From JAZLJD01 sp045617725 (GTDB lineage: Bacteria; Bacillota; Clostridia; Lachnospirales; Lachnospiraceae), in assembly GCA_045617725.1 (NCBI GenBank), contig JAZLJD010000047.1:16565-80564 (forward strand): a stretch of 64,000 nt of DNA. Direction: 5' to 3'. The position numbers and the translations under genes were made by a program. This document shows, piece after piece, positions 26,098-35,330 of the stretch. The notes beneath the pieces are model-generated. The model made no database searches. It had not been told where the DNA came from and was given only the letters and a program-made list of their open reading frames with translations. How positions within the stretch are numbered: the stretch's first letter is position 1; every line of letters starts with the position of its first letter.

Positions 26098-29000
26098 CTA
26101 GTAAAAATTTATGCTGAAATCATCTAACCATAATGAATTGCTTGCGGCTGTAATCGTTCCTGTCAGAGAATCTCCGTCAAAACGGAGATTATTACTAGTC
26201 AAAGTAAATGCGGCATTACCGTTTGTCTTAAAAATAAGCGTATACTCAACATACACATTCACCGAAGGCGTACCGCTTATCGTAATATTACCTTCACCTG
26301 ACAGAATACCAACTAGATTGAGCGGGACAGTTCCAACATATCCGGTGATATACACCAAATTGTTTGTATCAGCCTTGACGTTCAGAGAGGCTATGTCGGA
26401 TGCATTCATATTGAGCGGAACGGTTGAGCCATGGCAAACCACGCTGTAAGGAGCCATGACATCCTTCTCAATTGCTTCAACTACCTTCACTGAACAGGTC
26501 TCGGAATTCAATGATGAAAAGCTAAGATTATGTTCGCCAAATGTGTCCAGAAAGCGCAAGGAAGCAGTATGCATATACACTATCTTGGCATTATCAGAAT
26601 CAGACGAAATATAAGAAACTGAAACATCTACATAACCATTGTAAGCAATAGCCTTGTCCAATATCGTAATATCCCTTACATCACCATGGTTTTTGCAGTT
26701 CGCAGTAATTACACTCGGAAGCATGTCGGCAAGCAACTCATCGTTCGGAAGAATCTGCTTTTCGTCGTAATTCTGATATAAATCGCATGATTCCATCCTC
26801 CATTGACCCTGACGAAATACCATAACAAATTCATAATCGCAAATAAAGGAATAATGCGAATCGTTCCATACCGCAAAACCGTTCAAATTCGCACGGGTAC
26901 GGAAATCATCATAATATATGTTAATAGTATCCAAATTTAGAAACTCTGTACCAACCCGAATGCCGTTATACGTCTCAATATACTCATCGGCAATCAACCT
27001 TTTAACCAAATCAACCGTAATTTCTTCGGGTTCATCGACAACCATGACCTCAATACTAACATCATCGTAACTTGACCACTTTCCATTACCCTGATAGGTA
27101 TATCGTACGGGAACGGTCTGATTGGGCATTGATACAACACTGCCATCAAAAAAGCTTTGCTCATAAATGAGTGGCACTATCGCAATCTGACCATCAATTA
27201 CAATATTCTCATAATCGATTCCGTCATAACTAGATGCGTCATATACCCTCACTGACTCATCTCCTAAGACAAGATCAACCATATCTGCCGCCTCGAACTC
27301 ATCATTGGTATAATCAGTATGCGCAGGAAAATAGTTTGTCGTAACTTCTCTCACGGTCGACAGCTTATATTGAATATCATGCTTATTGTAATGTATCGAC
27401 AAATTGCTTTGAATTCTGTCGCACTCGTTGATCACCTCGACATCAGCACTATACCAGAGATGGCCCGGTTCGGAAGTTATGGATTCGACATTAACAGAAC
27501 ATTTTTCCCCAAAATTCTCACGGCAGTATTTGGTGGCATCCCTTCGAGCACGTGCTTCAGAAGGCTTCCTGCTAAGAACGAACACCCCGACTCCGGCAAT
27601 CAGTACAAGTCCTATAAGGGCGATTCCGCTAATAATAACAGCCTTCTTGGTCTTAGCTTTGTGCTCGGCTTTGTGCTTGACTTCGATATCCACTAGTTCG
27701 GATTCCTTAGTCTGCAACATATCCAGTATGGATTTGCATTCATTTTGCAAATCCTCGTGCTCATTCTTAAGTGTCAGTATGGTCAAAATCTTCTCAATAC
27801 TTGTGCGAATGTCATTAATCTTACTTATTTTGTTACACGACGCTACCTGAGCCTTTTTATCGGCAATTCTTAAAGCAACACGCTCATATGCCTTATCAGG
27901 CCTGAGGCTGTCTTCTGGGGAGCGTCCGCACTGATAGCAATAATCTTTCTTGTTGATTGTCGAACAGGTACACTTCCAAAATCCATCTTCTAAAGACTGG
28001 TACGTGTATATCTCATCGTTATTTAGGTCAAGTACTGATGTAAGCTCACTGCCCAGCGCCGCCTCAATAGTAGTGGAAGCAGGCACTTGAACAGAATCCT
28101 TATCCTCGTACTTCGTAACTTCGAAGCTGGCGTTAACTGTCTGAAGAATAACTATTCCTGCTCTTCTGACCAGACTGTTGCCAATAGCAAACTCTTTGAT
28201 AGAAATGATATCTCCGCTAGAAATATTCTGATCGAGAAGGTTGACCTCAAACTCACCTATCGGGTCACCGCCGATATCATAGCCAACAATCTTGTATTTT
28301 ACAGCAATCAGCTTCTCCTCACCGAAGTATTTAAGATTGACGTCGCAACTGATGTTGCCGTATGAATCCTTGTACAGCTGAATATTCTTAACAGCCATGG
28401 AAGCCTTCGGGCAATAGCTCTCATAACAGGTTACATCAAGTAATTCTCTGATACCTTTGGGAGTGAATTTATCATCTGTAACACTTATTACTGCTCTCTT
28501 GGAAATCTTCCGCTGTTTCCCCGCAGTAGCTAGTTCTTTGTTTTTGTGATTCGGTCCGGTAGTCGTTCCCTGAACCATCAAACCTGTACCTGCAAGTATC
28601 ATTCCTATAAATATTCCGACGAACGGCTCACCCTCAAACAGCGCTAATCCTAGAGCAATTCCGCTTACCAGACCGCCACTGACAGCCGTTAAAATAATAA
28701 TAAAAACTCTATTGAGTACTATCGAAAGCACACCAGTAAATATTCCGATTACAAAAGCAATCGGCAGCATCTCCACGGCATCGACAACGATAAGAATGGC
28801 AGCACCCAACAGAGCGCCAAGAGTGAAATGGTGTATGAAAACACCGAGTAAGTACACCTTGAACGCTAAAAGACCGCCGACAAAAGCTATTGCTACTGCG
28901 GAAATAATGATTACGGCCAAGTTGCGTGTCAGCAATCCCAAGACAGCACCAAGTATGCCACCTGTCAGGACTCCGCTAATAGTAATCATCGCCTTTTGGA

Positions 29001-29112
29001 GCTTATATCCCCAAAGACAGATCATCAAAGAAGGAATAATGGCCACCGCTGCCAGATACTGCATCACACCTTGAATGCTATTGACAAGATCCGAAAAAGA
29101 CAAATACTGCAT
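26098..29112 (-). CDS. Large membrane protein: DUF4203/TMEM198-like domain, zinc ribbon, anchored extracellular region
   Basis: A protein of 1004 residues with an unusual order of parts. Residues 1-185 form six or seven glycine-rich helices resembling the DUF4203/TMEM198 domain. A soluble region follows, ending in a zinc ribbon (WKCTCS...CYQCG, near residue 410), then a coiled coil (about 440-495), one helix (about 505-525) and roughly 470 residues that would lie outside the cell. The ATG at 29112 has GGAGG upstream. It looks more AT-rich than the surrounding glycan genes and is flanked by non-coding DNA with a possible transposase relic, suggesting acquisition. Function unknown; a sensor or secretion-related role is only a guess. 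Confidence 0.7.
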   Translation of the reverse strand: MQYLSFSDLVNSIQGVMQYLAAVAIIPSLMICLWGYKLQKAMITISGVLTGGILGAVLGLLTRNLAVIIISAVAIAFVGGLLAFKVYLLGVFIHHFTLGALLGAAILIVVDAVEMLPIAFVIGIFTGVLSIVLNRVFIIILTAVSGGLVSGIALGLALFEGEPFVGIFIGMILAGTGLMVQGTTTGPNHKNKELATAGKQRKISKRAVISVTDDKFTPKGIRELLDVTCYESYCPKASMAVKNIQLYKDSYGNISCDVNLKYFGEEKLIAVKYKIVGYDIGGDPIGEFEVNLLDQNISSGDIISIKEFAIGNSLVRRAGIVILQTVNASFEVTKYEDKDSVQVPASTTIEAALGSELTSVLDLNNDEIYTYQSLEDGFWKCTCSTINKKDYCYQCGRSPEDSLRPDKAYERVALRIADKKAQVASCNKISKINDIRTSIEKILTILTLKNEHEDLQNECKSILDMLQTKESELVDIEVKHKAEHKAKTKKAVIISGIALIGLVLIAGVGVFVLSRKPSEARARRDATKYCRENFGEKCSVNVESITSEPGHLWYSADVEVINECDRIQSNLSIHYNKHDIQYKLSTVREVTTNYFPAHTDYTNDEFEAADMVDLVLGDESVRVYDASSYDGIDYENIVIDGQIAIVPLIYEQSFFDGSVVSMPNQTVPVRYTYQGNGKWSSYDDVSIEVMVVDEPEEITVDLVKRLIADEYIETYNGIRVGTEFLNLDTINIYYDDFRTRANLNGFAVWNDSHYSFICDYEFVMVFRQGQWRMESCDLYQNYDEKQILPNDELLADMLPSVITANCKNHGDVRDITILDKAIAYNGYVDVSVSYISSDSDNAKIVYMHTASLRFLDTFGEHNLSFSSLNSETCSVKVVEAIEKDVMAPYSVVCHGSTVPLNMNASDIASLNVKADTNNLVYITGYVGTVPLNLVGILSGEGNITISGTPSVNVYVEYTLIFKTNGNAAFTLTSNNLRFDGDSLTGTITAASNSLWLDDFSINFY

Positions 29113-29303
29113 TGAAGTACCTCCTCTGTGTATACCCATCAATATGTGAACATAATAATTCAAAAAAGAATCAAAACTACTAACAACACTCCACAAAACA
29201 CAGACATATCCCATAGCATTGCGTTGCGATGCAGTGTAAGTCTAGATATACGGAATTGCAACATGTAAGGATTAATATGGTGTAGTTAACTTTACCTGAT
29301 GTA

Positions 29304-30224
29304 CTAGTGCAACAGGTAGACCACATAGTGCTTTGTTTTTAGCCATACACGCTCGTCAAGATATTCGGACACCACGGAATTCTCGGAAACCGGACTGCGC
29401 AGAATCAGGAGCTCTGCGGTTGTGTTTCTTATGTGGGTCAGGGCCGCATCCGTAAGTTCCCGGCAGGGTATCTCATGCGGCGCGCCGTACAAATCGGTAT
29501 AGGCTACTGTCGCATCCGCCGCCACATCCTGTGACAGGCAGTCGAGCCCAATCATATAACCGCACAGGGAAATCATGTAATCGGAATACCTGTGCTCTCC
29601 CTCGTACGGGTATTCCCTGTTCACAACGGAATTCCACATGTCAGGGCCGTACAGCGGAAGAATCTGCCCGCTTTGGCGTCTTAATCGCGGCATCGTGTCC
29701 ATGTCGGACAGAACCGTCTTTTGCTCTTCAAATTCCGCGGCAATCTGATTGCAGATATCGCGGATTTCTTTGTCTTTTTCAAAGTCCTCAAGGCTCATGA
29801 ACGAGGCCTTCATATTGAAATTCGAGGAATAGGGGAGGATACTTCCGCACAAAATGATGACCAGGATGACGGCAATGGGATAACGGACGGCTCCCCTTTT
29901 TTGGGAGAATGCATACTCGCTTCCGGCCACAGCCGTCATGGCAATAAACGGCGTTACGGGAACGAGTCGTATGAACTGCGGAAGGCCGAAGGACCAGGAA
30001 ATCTCCCTGCTGTAAAAAAGGACGGTAGCCGGGCAAAGGAAAATAAGTGTAATCATCGTGACCGCAAAATAGAACCTTCTGGCAGTTTCCAGGATGATAT
30101 CGTCTTTGTCAAGAAGTGCAATGTAGAACATGGCAAAAAGGCACACGGCAAAGAGGCCGTAATACATGCCCGCACTGTTCACGCCTGCGAAATAGGAAGT
30201 AATACTGTGGAAAGCATCAACCAT
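29304..30224 (-). CDS. Membrane protein, probable second half of a split polytopic protein
   Basis: A 306-residue protein with about five helices in its first 150 residues and a soluble C-terminal half (LILRSPVSENSVVSEYL near the end). Its ATG overlaps the end of the preceding membrane ORF by eight bases, and GGAGG lies seven bases upstream, so it can be translated on its own. Together the two ORFs look like one GT-C-like protein of about 620 residues. I recognise no family with certainty. Confidence 0.6.
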   Translation of the reverse strand: MVDAFHSITSYFAGVNSAGMYYGLFAVCLFAMFYIALLDKDDIILETARRFYFAVTMITLIFLCPATVLFYSREISWSFGLPQFIRLVPVTPFIAMTAVAGSEYAFSQKRGAVRYPIAVILVIILCGSILPYSSNFNMKASFMSLEDFEKDKEIRDICNQIAAEFEEQKTVLSDMDTMPRLRRQSGQILPLYGPDMWNSVVNREYPYEGEHRYSDYMISLCGYMIGLDCLSQDVAADATVAYTDLYGAPHEIPCRELTDAALTHIRNTTAELLILRSPVSENSVVSEYLDERVWLKTKHYVVYLLH

Positions 30225-31164
30225 GGCGCCACCTCCACAAAAGCAGAATCACATACAAAAGGCCCGGAATCGTAGACAGTCCGATGCCCAGTGACACTCC
30301 GGCGGTCGCACAGGCAGCAATCACGGAAAGTGCCAAAAACAAAATCTCGCAGGCCGTGCTGCGTCTTCCGCCTGTTACGGCGATGTAAATCATGAACGGG
30401 AAAATCACGGCAAATGCAATGGTATCCCCCGCAAAACCGCGATGAAGAAGCTGATACGGCATCAGGGAATCCGAAAAGCAGCCAAAGATATTTAAAAGGG
30501 ACAAAAGGACGAGAAAATAGGATCGTTTCCGGTCACTGTCAAAAAGTGCCCGGCTCAGAAGACCGTACACCGTATAGGACAAAAGCAGTACCAGCATCGG
30601 AACGATGCGGTACAAAAGAAAGCTTACATCCGCACCCGTAACATACGCAAGGCTTGCATAGAAAACAGGCAGTGCCGTAAGGGACGGCAGCGTGGACATG
30701 GGAAGCACGGGTTCAAGTCCCGTAACCGGATTCACTTCATTGACGGAATTTGTATAAAGAATGGTCTGAATTGTTTCAGCCGTCGTATCGTTCAAAACGT
30801 CCTTTTTGGCACAGAAGACAGCGACCAGCTGCACGAGAAGCAGGATGCCAAAAACAATGCTTCCGTCATTCATTCGCATGCGTTCCCGGCTCACATAGAA
30901 CAGGCGGTCCCTGGCAAAAATCACCGTAAGAATACCGATTAAGCCCAAAAGAACCCAGCAGATTATGGAGACTCTTTCGAAATCCCACGAAAAAAAGCGC
31001 AACACAAGTGTCGCCACCTGCATAGCGCATAACATTACGAAACTTCCTGAAATATAGCGCATCGCAATTCCGGCATCGCGGTCGCTGCGAAGGCTGAGCC
31101 CCAAAAGAAGCGGCATGGCCAGCAGAACCACGGTCGGTAACAAAACGGCCAGAAGAGTATTCAA
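30217..31164 (-). CDS. Polytopic membrane protein (DUF6077-like?), TTG start
   Basis: A 315-residue, almost wholly hydrophobic protein with about nine helices. The loop after helix four (DVLNDTTAETIQTILYTNSV, then MSTLPSLTALPVF) recalls large Lachnospiraceae membrane proteins of unknown function that I associate, from memory, with DUF6077. The start codon appears to be TTG at 31164 with AAAGGAG eight bases upstream; the next ATG is too far inside. A strong promoter lies just upstream. It ends abruptly after a helix, and the next ORF continues in the same style. Confidence 0.6.
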   Translation of the reverse strand: MNTLLAVLLPTVVLLAMPLLLGLSLRSDRDAGIAMRYISGSFVMLCAMQVATLVLRFFSWDFERVSIICWVLLGLIGILTVIFARDRLFYVSRERMRMNDGSIVFGILLLVQLVAVFCAKKDVLNDTTAETIQTILYTNSVNEVNPVTGLEPVLPMSTLPSLTALPVFYASLAYVTGADVSFLLYRIVPMLVLLLSYTVYGLLSRALFDSDRKRSYFLVLLSLLNIFGCFSDSLMPYQLLHRGFAGDTIAFAVIFPFMIYIAVTGGRRSTACEILFLALSVIAACATAGVSLGIGLSTIPGLLYVILLLWRWRHG

Positions 31165-31200
31165 ACGGGTTCTCCTTTAAGAAGCCAAAATTACCCTATT

Positions 31201-31229
31201 ATTATAATAATTTCAGTCTTCTGCGTCAA
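31201..31229 (-). promoter_or_regulatory. Strong predicted promoter for the 31164-29304 membrane genes
   Basis: On the minus strand TTGACG (31224-31229) and a perfect TATAAT (31201-31206) are 17 bases apart. The -35 lies within the last codons of manC. This starts a new transcription unit 30-40 bases before the TTG start at 31164. Confidence 0.65.
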
Positions 31230-32283
31230 CCTGCTCAAGATACTTGGATAAACCGGCCTTTTTGATGCTTTCCCAAAGGGTTCCGACCTCCTGGGCATGA
31301 TCGCGGTCAAACACCAAAACCGCATCCTCTGTTTCCACGACGCCGATGTGGGACAGGCCGATTGTCGCAATCAGGCGTCCCTGCGAATAGGTCATGGAAT
31401 TTCGGGTTCCCATGTGAACATGGGGTCCCACCGAGATATTGTTCTGTTCGTCTTTTTCATAGAGGCTGTCTAAGCTGTCCCAGGTTCCGATGTCATTCCA
31501 GGTAAACGTAGCCGGAATCACGCGGACATTGCCCGCACGCTCCATGATGGCATAATCTACGCTGATCTTCGGGATGCTCTGATATACCTCGCTTAAAACT
31601 TCCTCATACGTGTCGGAATCCATCTGCGCCTCAAGCTGCATGAGAGATTCGTACACCGCCGGCATGAGTCGCCTGTACTGCTCTAAAATAACAGATGTCT
31701 TCCATACAAACATGCCGCTGTTCCAGAGATAACCGCCCTCTTTTAAGTACTTTTCGGCGGTCTCGCGAACCGGTTTCTCCACGAATTTGATCACCTCATC
31801 GCCCGAGTGCTTCATATAGCCGTACCCGGTTGCAGGGAACGTCGGCTCAATTCCGATCGTCACGATGCAGTTCTCGGAATCCGCCAGATCCATGGCACGA
31901 CGAAGAACAGCTCTGAATTCCTCATCCTCACGGATATAGTGGTCAGCGGGAAGAATACACATGATGGCATCGCCGTGTCTGTGCTTAAGAACCGTCGCAG
32001 CCAGGCCGATGCAGGCTGTCGTATTTCTCGCAAACGGTTCAATCAGCACATTGTCGGGCCGGATCCGGCCCTCCGTGGTTTGTCTCAATATATCTTCCTG
32101 CGATGCCCCCGTCACGGCCATAATCTGGTCCAGTGGGAACAGGTGGTTCAGTCTGTCTATGGTTTCATTAATGAGAAGCTCGTTGCCCGTCAGATTTAAG
32201 TACTGCTTCGGGCGGCCGATACGACTCAGGGGCCAAAAACGAGTTCCGCTTCCCCCGGCCATAATCACGGCGTATTCTCTCAT
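31213..32283 (-). CDS. manC: Mannose-1-phosphate guanylyltransferase
   Basis: A 356-residue nucleotidyltransferase that makes GDP-mannose from GTP and mannose-1-phosphate, feeding the GDP-fucose enzymes encoded just upstream. It has the pyrophosphorylase motif MAGGSGTRFWPLSR, then RPKQYL, CILPADHYI, FVEKP and NSGMFVWK. The C-terminal phosphomannose isomerase domain of bifunctional ManC/AlgA is absent, so this is the short monofunctional form. Its ATG shares a base with the fcl stop (TAATG). Confidence 0.95.
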   Translation of the reverse strand: MREYAVIMAGGSGTRFWPLSRIGRPKQYLNLTGNELLINETIDRLNHLFPLDQIMAVTGASQEDILRQTTEGRIRPDNVLIEPFARNTTACIGLAATVLKHRHGDAIMCILPADHYIREDEEFRAVLRRAMDLADSENCIVTIGIEPTFPATGYGYMKHSGDEVIKFVEKPVRETAEKYLKEGGYLWNSGMFVWKTSVILEQYRRLMPAVYESLMQLEAQMDSDTYEEVLSEVYQSIPKISVDYAIMERAGNVRVIPATFTWNDIGTWDSLDSLYEKDEQNNISVGPHVHMGTRNSMTYSQGRLIATIGLSHIGVVETEDAVLVFDRDHAQEVGTLWESIKKAGLSKYLEQVDAED

Positions 32284-33230
32284 TATCTGCGTGCCTCCTC
32301 ACAGTGCTCAAGATACCAGTTGTAAGCCATTCTGATACCCTCATCCAGTTCAACCTTGTGCTCCCAGCCGAGCTGATGCAGTCTCGTTACATCGGTAAGC
32401 TTCCTCGGAGTGCCGTCCGGCATTGCGGAGTTCCATACAATCTTGCCTTCAAAGCCCACTGCTTCTTTGACCTTGTAAGCGAGTTCCTTAATGGTAAGTT
32501 CCTTACCGGTTCCGACATTCACATGCGTTTCGCCGTGGTAATTCTCAAGAAGGAATACGCAGGCATCCGCCATATCATCCACATAAAGGAATTCACGAAG
32601 CGGTGAACCGGTTCCCCAAAGTTCAACCTGTGTCTGACCGGTTACCTTGGCTTCATGGAACTTACGAATCATAGCAGGAAGTACATGAGAGCCCTGCAGC
32701 TCATAATTGTCGTTCGGTCCGTAAAGGTTTGTGGGCATACAGCTGATAAAGTTGTCGCCATACTGACGTTTGAAAAAGCGGCACATCATAAGGCCGGAAA
32801 TTTTGGCAAGTGCATACGCCTCATTGGTGGGCTCCAAGGGGCCCGTAAGCAGGGATTCCTCAACAATCGGCTGCGGTGCCATCTTGGGATAAATGCAGGT
32901 GCTTCCCAAAAACAAAAGCTTCTTGACATGATACTCATGTGCACATCCGATTACGTTGTTCTGGATGGCCAGATTCTGATAAATGAAGTCTGCCGGTGCC
33001 GTGTTATTGGCGTTGATTCCGCCCACCTTTGCGGCTGCAAGCACAACCACGTCGGGTTTTTCTTTTTCCCAGAATTCCTTAACGGCCGCCTGGTTGGTAA
33101 GGTCCAGCTCCTTGTGGGTTCTTAAGACCAGATTGGTGTATCCCTTGCTTTCAAGGTTTCTGACGATTGCACTTCCGACCAGTCCTCTGTGACCTGCTAC
33201 GAATATTTTGTCAGTTTTTAAGATCTCCAT
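32283..33230 (-). CDS. fcl: GDP-L-fucose synthase
   Basis: A 315-residue extended SDR that epimerises and reduces GDP-4-keto-6-deoxymannose to GDP-L-fucose with NADPH. Signatures: VAGHRGLVGSAIVRNL, the family segment AAAKVGGINANN, LGSTCIYPK, the catalytic tyrosine-lysine region NEAYALAKISG, and PTNLYGPNDNY. It overlaps gmd by 13 bases and manC by one, forming a compact gmd-fcl-manC operon. Confidence 0.97.
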   Translation of the reverse strand: MEILKTDKIFVAGHRGLVGSAIVRNLESKGYTNLVLRTHKELDLTNQAAVKEFWEKEKPDVVVLAAAKVGGINANNTAPADFIYQNLAIQNNVIGCAHEYHVKKLLFLGSTCIYPKMAPQPIVEESLLTGPLEPTNEAYALAKISGLMMCRFFKRQYGDNFISCMPTNLYGPNDNYELQGSHVLPAMIRKFHEAKVTGQTQVELWGTGSPLREFLYVDDMADACVFLLENYHGETHVNVGTGKELTIKELAYKVKEAVGFEGKIVWNSAMPDGTPRKLTDVTRLHQLGWEHKVELDEGIRMAYNWYLEHCEEARR

Positions 33231-34276
33231 TTTTCAATACCTTCTCCCGTAATTTCTTTCAAATCCGAATCAAGCATTCTGTGAACCAGCTCCGCAAAAG
33301 AGCATTTCCGCTTCCAGCCGAGCTTCGTTACGGCCTTCTCGGGGTTGCCCCACAGGAATTCCACCTCGGCGGGACGATAGAATTCCGGATTGACGCGAAC
33401 GAGAAGCTTGCCCGTAGCGGCGTCATAGCCCTTCTCTTCGGCTCCGCTTCCTTCAAATCTGAGCTTGATACCAAGCTCACCGAAGGCTGCCTCCGTAAAT
33501 TCACGAACGGTATGGGTCTCACCGGTTGCAAGAACGAAATCGTCCGGCTCATCCTGCTGGAGTATCATCCACATTCCTTCCACATAGTCGCCTGCGAAGC
33601 CCCAGTCACGTACGGAATCCATGTTACCGAGTTCCAGAACGTCCTGCTTGCCTGCCATAATGGAAGCCACTGCAAGCGTAATCTTTCTGGTAACGAAATT
33701 CTCACCGCGGCGAGGGGATTCATGGTTAAACAAAATGCCGTTGCAGGCAAACATTCCATAGGACTCGCGGTAGTTCACCGTAATCCAGTAGGAGTAAAGC
33801 TTGGCTACGCCGTAAGGGCTCTTGGGATAAAAAGGAGTCTTCTCGGACTGCGGTGCTGTTTCCTTAAGGCCGCCGAACAGTTCCGAGGTGGATGCCTGAT
33901 AGAATTTTATTTTCTTGCCCGTGAGGCGAATCGCCTCCAAAAGTTTCAATGTGCCTACGCCGGTTGCTTCCGCCGTATACTCGGGTACCTCGAAGGATAC
34001 GCCGACATGGGACTGTGCCGCGAGATTGTATACCTCGTCCGGCATAATCTCCTGCATGAGGCGAATCATTCCGGAAGCATCACTCAGATCCCCGTAGTGC
34101 AGCTTGAATCTGGTTTTGTATTCGGGATTATTTAAGATATGGTCGATTCTGGCCGTATTGGAAATGCTGTGCCGGCGAATAAGGCCGTGCACCTCATAGC
34201 CCTTCTCGAGCAAAAAATCTGCCAGGTAAGAACCATCCTGGCCTGTAACACCTGTTATTAAAGCTACTTTAAGCAT
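33218..34276 (-). CDS. gmd: GDP-mannose 4,6-dehydratase
   Basis: A 352-residue SDR dehydratase converting GDP-mannose to GDP-4-keto-6-deoxymannose, the first step to GDP-fucose. Diagnostic motifs: ALITGVTGQDGSYLADFLLE, HGLIRRHSIS, LAAQSHVGVSFE, the catalytic SPYGVAKLYSYW, and NHESPRRGENFVTRKI. It is the first gene of its operon and diverges from an araC-type regulator, from which it is separated by 127 bases with two promoters. AGGAAGG precedes the ATG. Confidence 0.97.
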   Translation of the reverse strand: MLKVALITGVTGQDGSYLADFLLEKGYEVHGLIRRHSISNTARIDHILNNPEYKTRFKLHYGDLSDASGMIRLMQEIMPDEVYNLAAQSHVGVSFEVPEYTAEATGVGTLKLLEAIRLTGKKIKFYQASTSELFGGLKETAPQSEKTPFYPKSPYGVAKLYSYWITVNYRESYGMFACNGILFNHESPRRGENFVTRKITLAVASIMAGKQDVLELGNMDSVRDWGFAGDYVEGMWMILQQDEPDDFVLATGETHTVREFTEAAFGELGIKLRFEGSGAEEKGYDAATGKLLVRVNPEFYRPAEVEFLWGNPEKAVTKLGWKRKCSFAELVHRMLDSDLKEITGEGIEKWRS

Positions 34277-34309
34277 AATTTTCTTCCTTCCTAATTCTGA
34301 TTCAAATGA

Positions 34310-34338
34310 AGTATAGCGAATAACACTCCTTTTCTCAA
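34310..34338 (-). promoter_or_regulatory. Predicted promoter of the gmd-fcl-manC operon
   Basis: On the minus strand TTGAGA (34333-34338) and TATACT (34310-34315), both 5 of 6 consensus bases, have a 17-base spacer. The -35 directly abuts the -35 of the divergent araC-type promoter. Confidence 0.65.
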
Positions 34339-34367
34339 TTGAATATCTTGCGGCGAAATGGTAAAAT
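34339..34367 (+). promoter_or_regulatory. Predicted promoter of the AraC-family regulator
   Basis: TTGAAT (34339-34344) and TAAAAT (34362-34367) are separated by 17 bases, 36 bases before the ATG. With the gmd promoter it forms a palindromic -35 junction, TCTCAATTGAAT. Confidence 0.6.
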
Positions 34368-34403
34368 CTTGCTATCGAAGTTTTCTACTATTTGGAGGTT
34401 TCT

Positions 34404-35252
34404 ATGCCGGACAAATCAAGACTGATTGGCCCGCCGCCTTCCCCTGTTGCCAAAGAGCATTACCTCTACGTGCAGGAAGTCGGATCGCTTGAAAGCACCG
34501 GGCAGCATACCAGTACCCGTAAGAATCTGAACTCTTTTCTTTTTGTCATCGTAACGAAGGGAAGCGGAATTTTCCGCATTGATGGAGAGTCACTCCCGGT
34601 TACGCAGGGCAACTGCATCTGGATTGACTGCAGGAAGCCCTATTCCCACACCAGTGACGATAGGGACCGCTGGTCCCTCTCCTGGGTGCATTTTTCCGGG
34701 AAGCAGGCGGAAAGCCTCTACCGCTCCTTCCTTGAGATGGGAAAGGGGCCCTGTTTCCGTCCCGACAATATACAGGTATTCACGGAATGCATTCGGGATA
34801 TCTACGCAGAACTTCAGGAAAGTAGTGCTCTTTGCGAGCTCAATTGTAATTATTTGCTCACGAAACTCGCATACCTTGTCTGCGACTGTGTCAGCCGTGA
34901 AGCCACCGTATTGCCCTCAAGCACCGACCGGCTTTGGGCAGTTCGCGACTATCTTGAGGAGCATCTTAATGAGGACCTTTCCCTTAAGGAAATCGCGGAA
35001 GAATTCCACTTCAGTCAGTTCCATCTGGTTCGTAAATATCGCGAGCGGTTCGGCATCACCATCATTGCCGATTTGAACAACAAGCGCATCACCAAGGCCA
35101 AGGAGCTGCTTAGAACCACAGACCTTAGTATCGAAACAATCGCTCTTACCTGCGGTTTCAAGGAAGCCGGTTACTTCATTAAGGTATTCAAAAAGACCGA
35201 AGACACCACGCCGCTCGCTTTTCGCAAGAGTTGGAGTACAAAGACCCGCTGA
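34404..35252 (+). CDS. AraC-family transcriptional regulator
   Basis: A 282-residue regulator with an N-terminal cupin-like sensing domain (GSGIFRIDGESLPVTQGNCI, then IDCRKPYSHT) and two C-terminal helix-turn-helix motifs in residues about 180-280 (LSLKEIAEEFHFSQFHLVRK; LSIETIALTCGF-KEAGYF). Such proteins usually activate sugar-use genes on binding a carbohydrate. It is divergent from the GDP-fucose operon and its promoter abuts the gmd promoter, so control of gmd or autoregulation is plausible. GGAGG lies five bases before the ATG at 34404; an in-frame TTG at 34392 overlaps that site and is rejected. Confidence 0.93.
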   Translation: MPDKSRLIGPPPSPVAKEHYLYVQEVGSLESTGQHTSTRKNLNSFLFVIVTKGSGIFRIDGESLPVTQGNCIWIDCRKPYSHTSDDRDRWSLSWVHFSGKQAESLYRSFLEMGKGPCFRPDNIQVFTECIRDIYAELQESSALCELNCNYLLTKLAYLVCDCVSREATVLPSSTDRLWAVRDYLEEHLNEDLSLKEIAEEFHFSQFHLVRKYRERFGITIIADLNNKRITKAKELLRTTDLSIETIALTCGFKEAGYFIKVFKKTEDTTPLAFRKSWSTKTR

Positions 35253-35277
35253 CCACACAAGTTGCCTTTTTCCCATC

Positions 35278-35304
35278 AAAAAAGCCCGCCACACGGCAGG
35301 CTTT
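35278..35304 (-). terminator. Terminator at the end of the GH5-galE-yuiD operon
   Basis: On the minus strand AAAGCCTGCC pairs with GGCGGGCTTT (one T-G wobble) around GTGT and is followed by six Ts. It lies 27 bases after the YuiD-like stop. On the plus strand the wobble becomes a mismatch, so it serves the araC gene less well. Confidence 0.8.
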
Positions 35305-35330
35305 CATTTCCAATCGTTTCATTCCATTCT

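Noticed and set aside
29216..29232. Near-palindrome GCATTGCGTTGCGATGC upstream of the 26098-29112 gene as an operator
   Set aside because: One mismatch, no clear promoter nearby, and only one copy seen; too weak to call.
33167..34135. A 322-codon plus-strand frame over gmd
   Set aside because: gmd has diagnostic motifs along its full length; the opposite frame has none.
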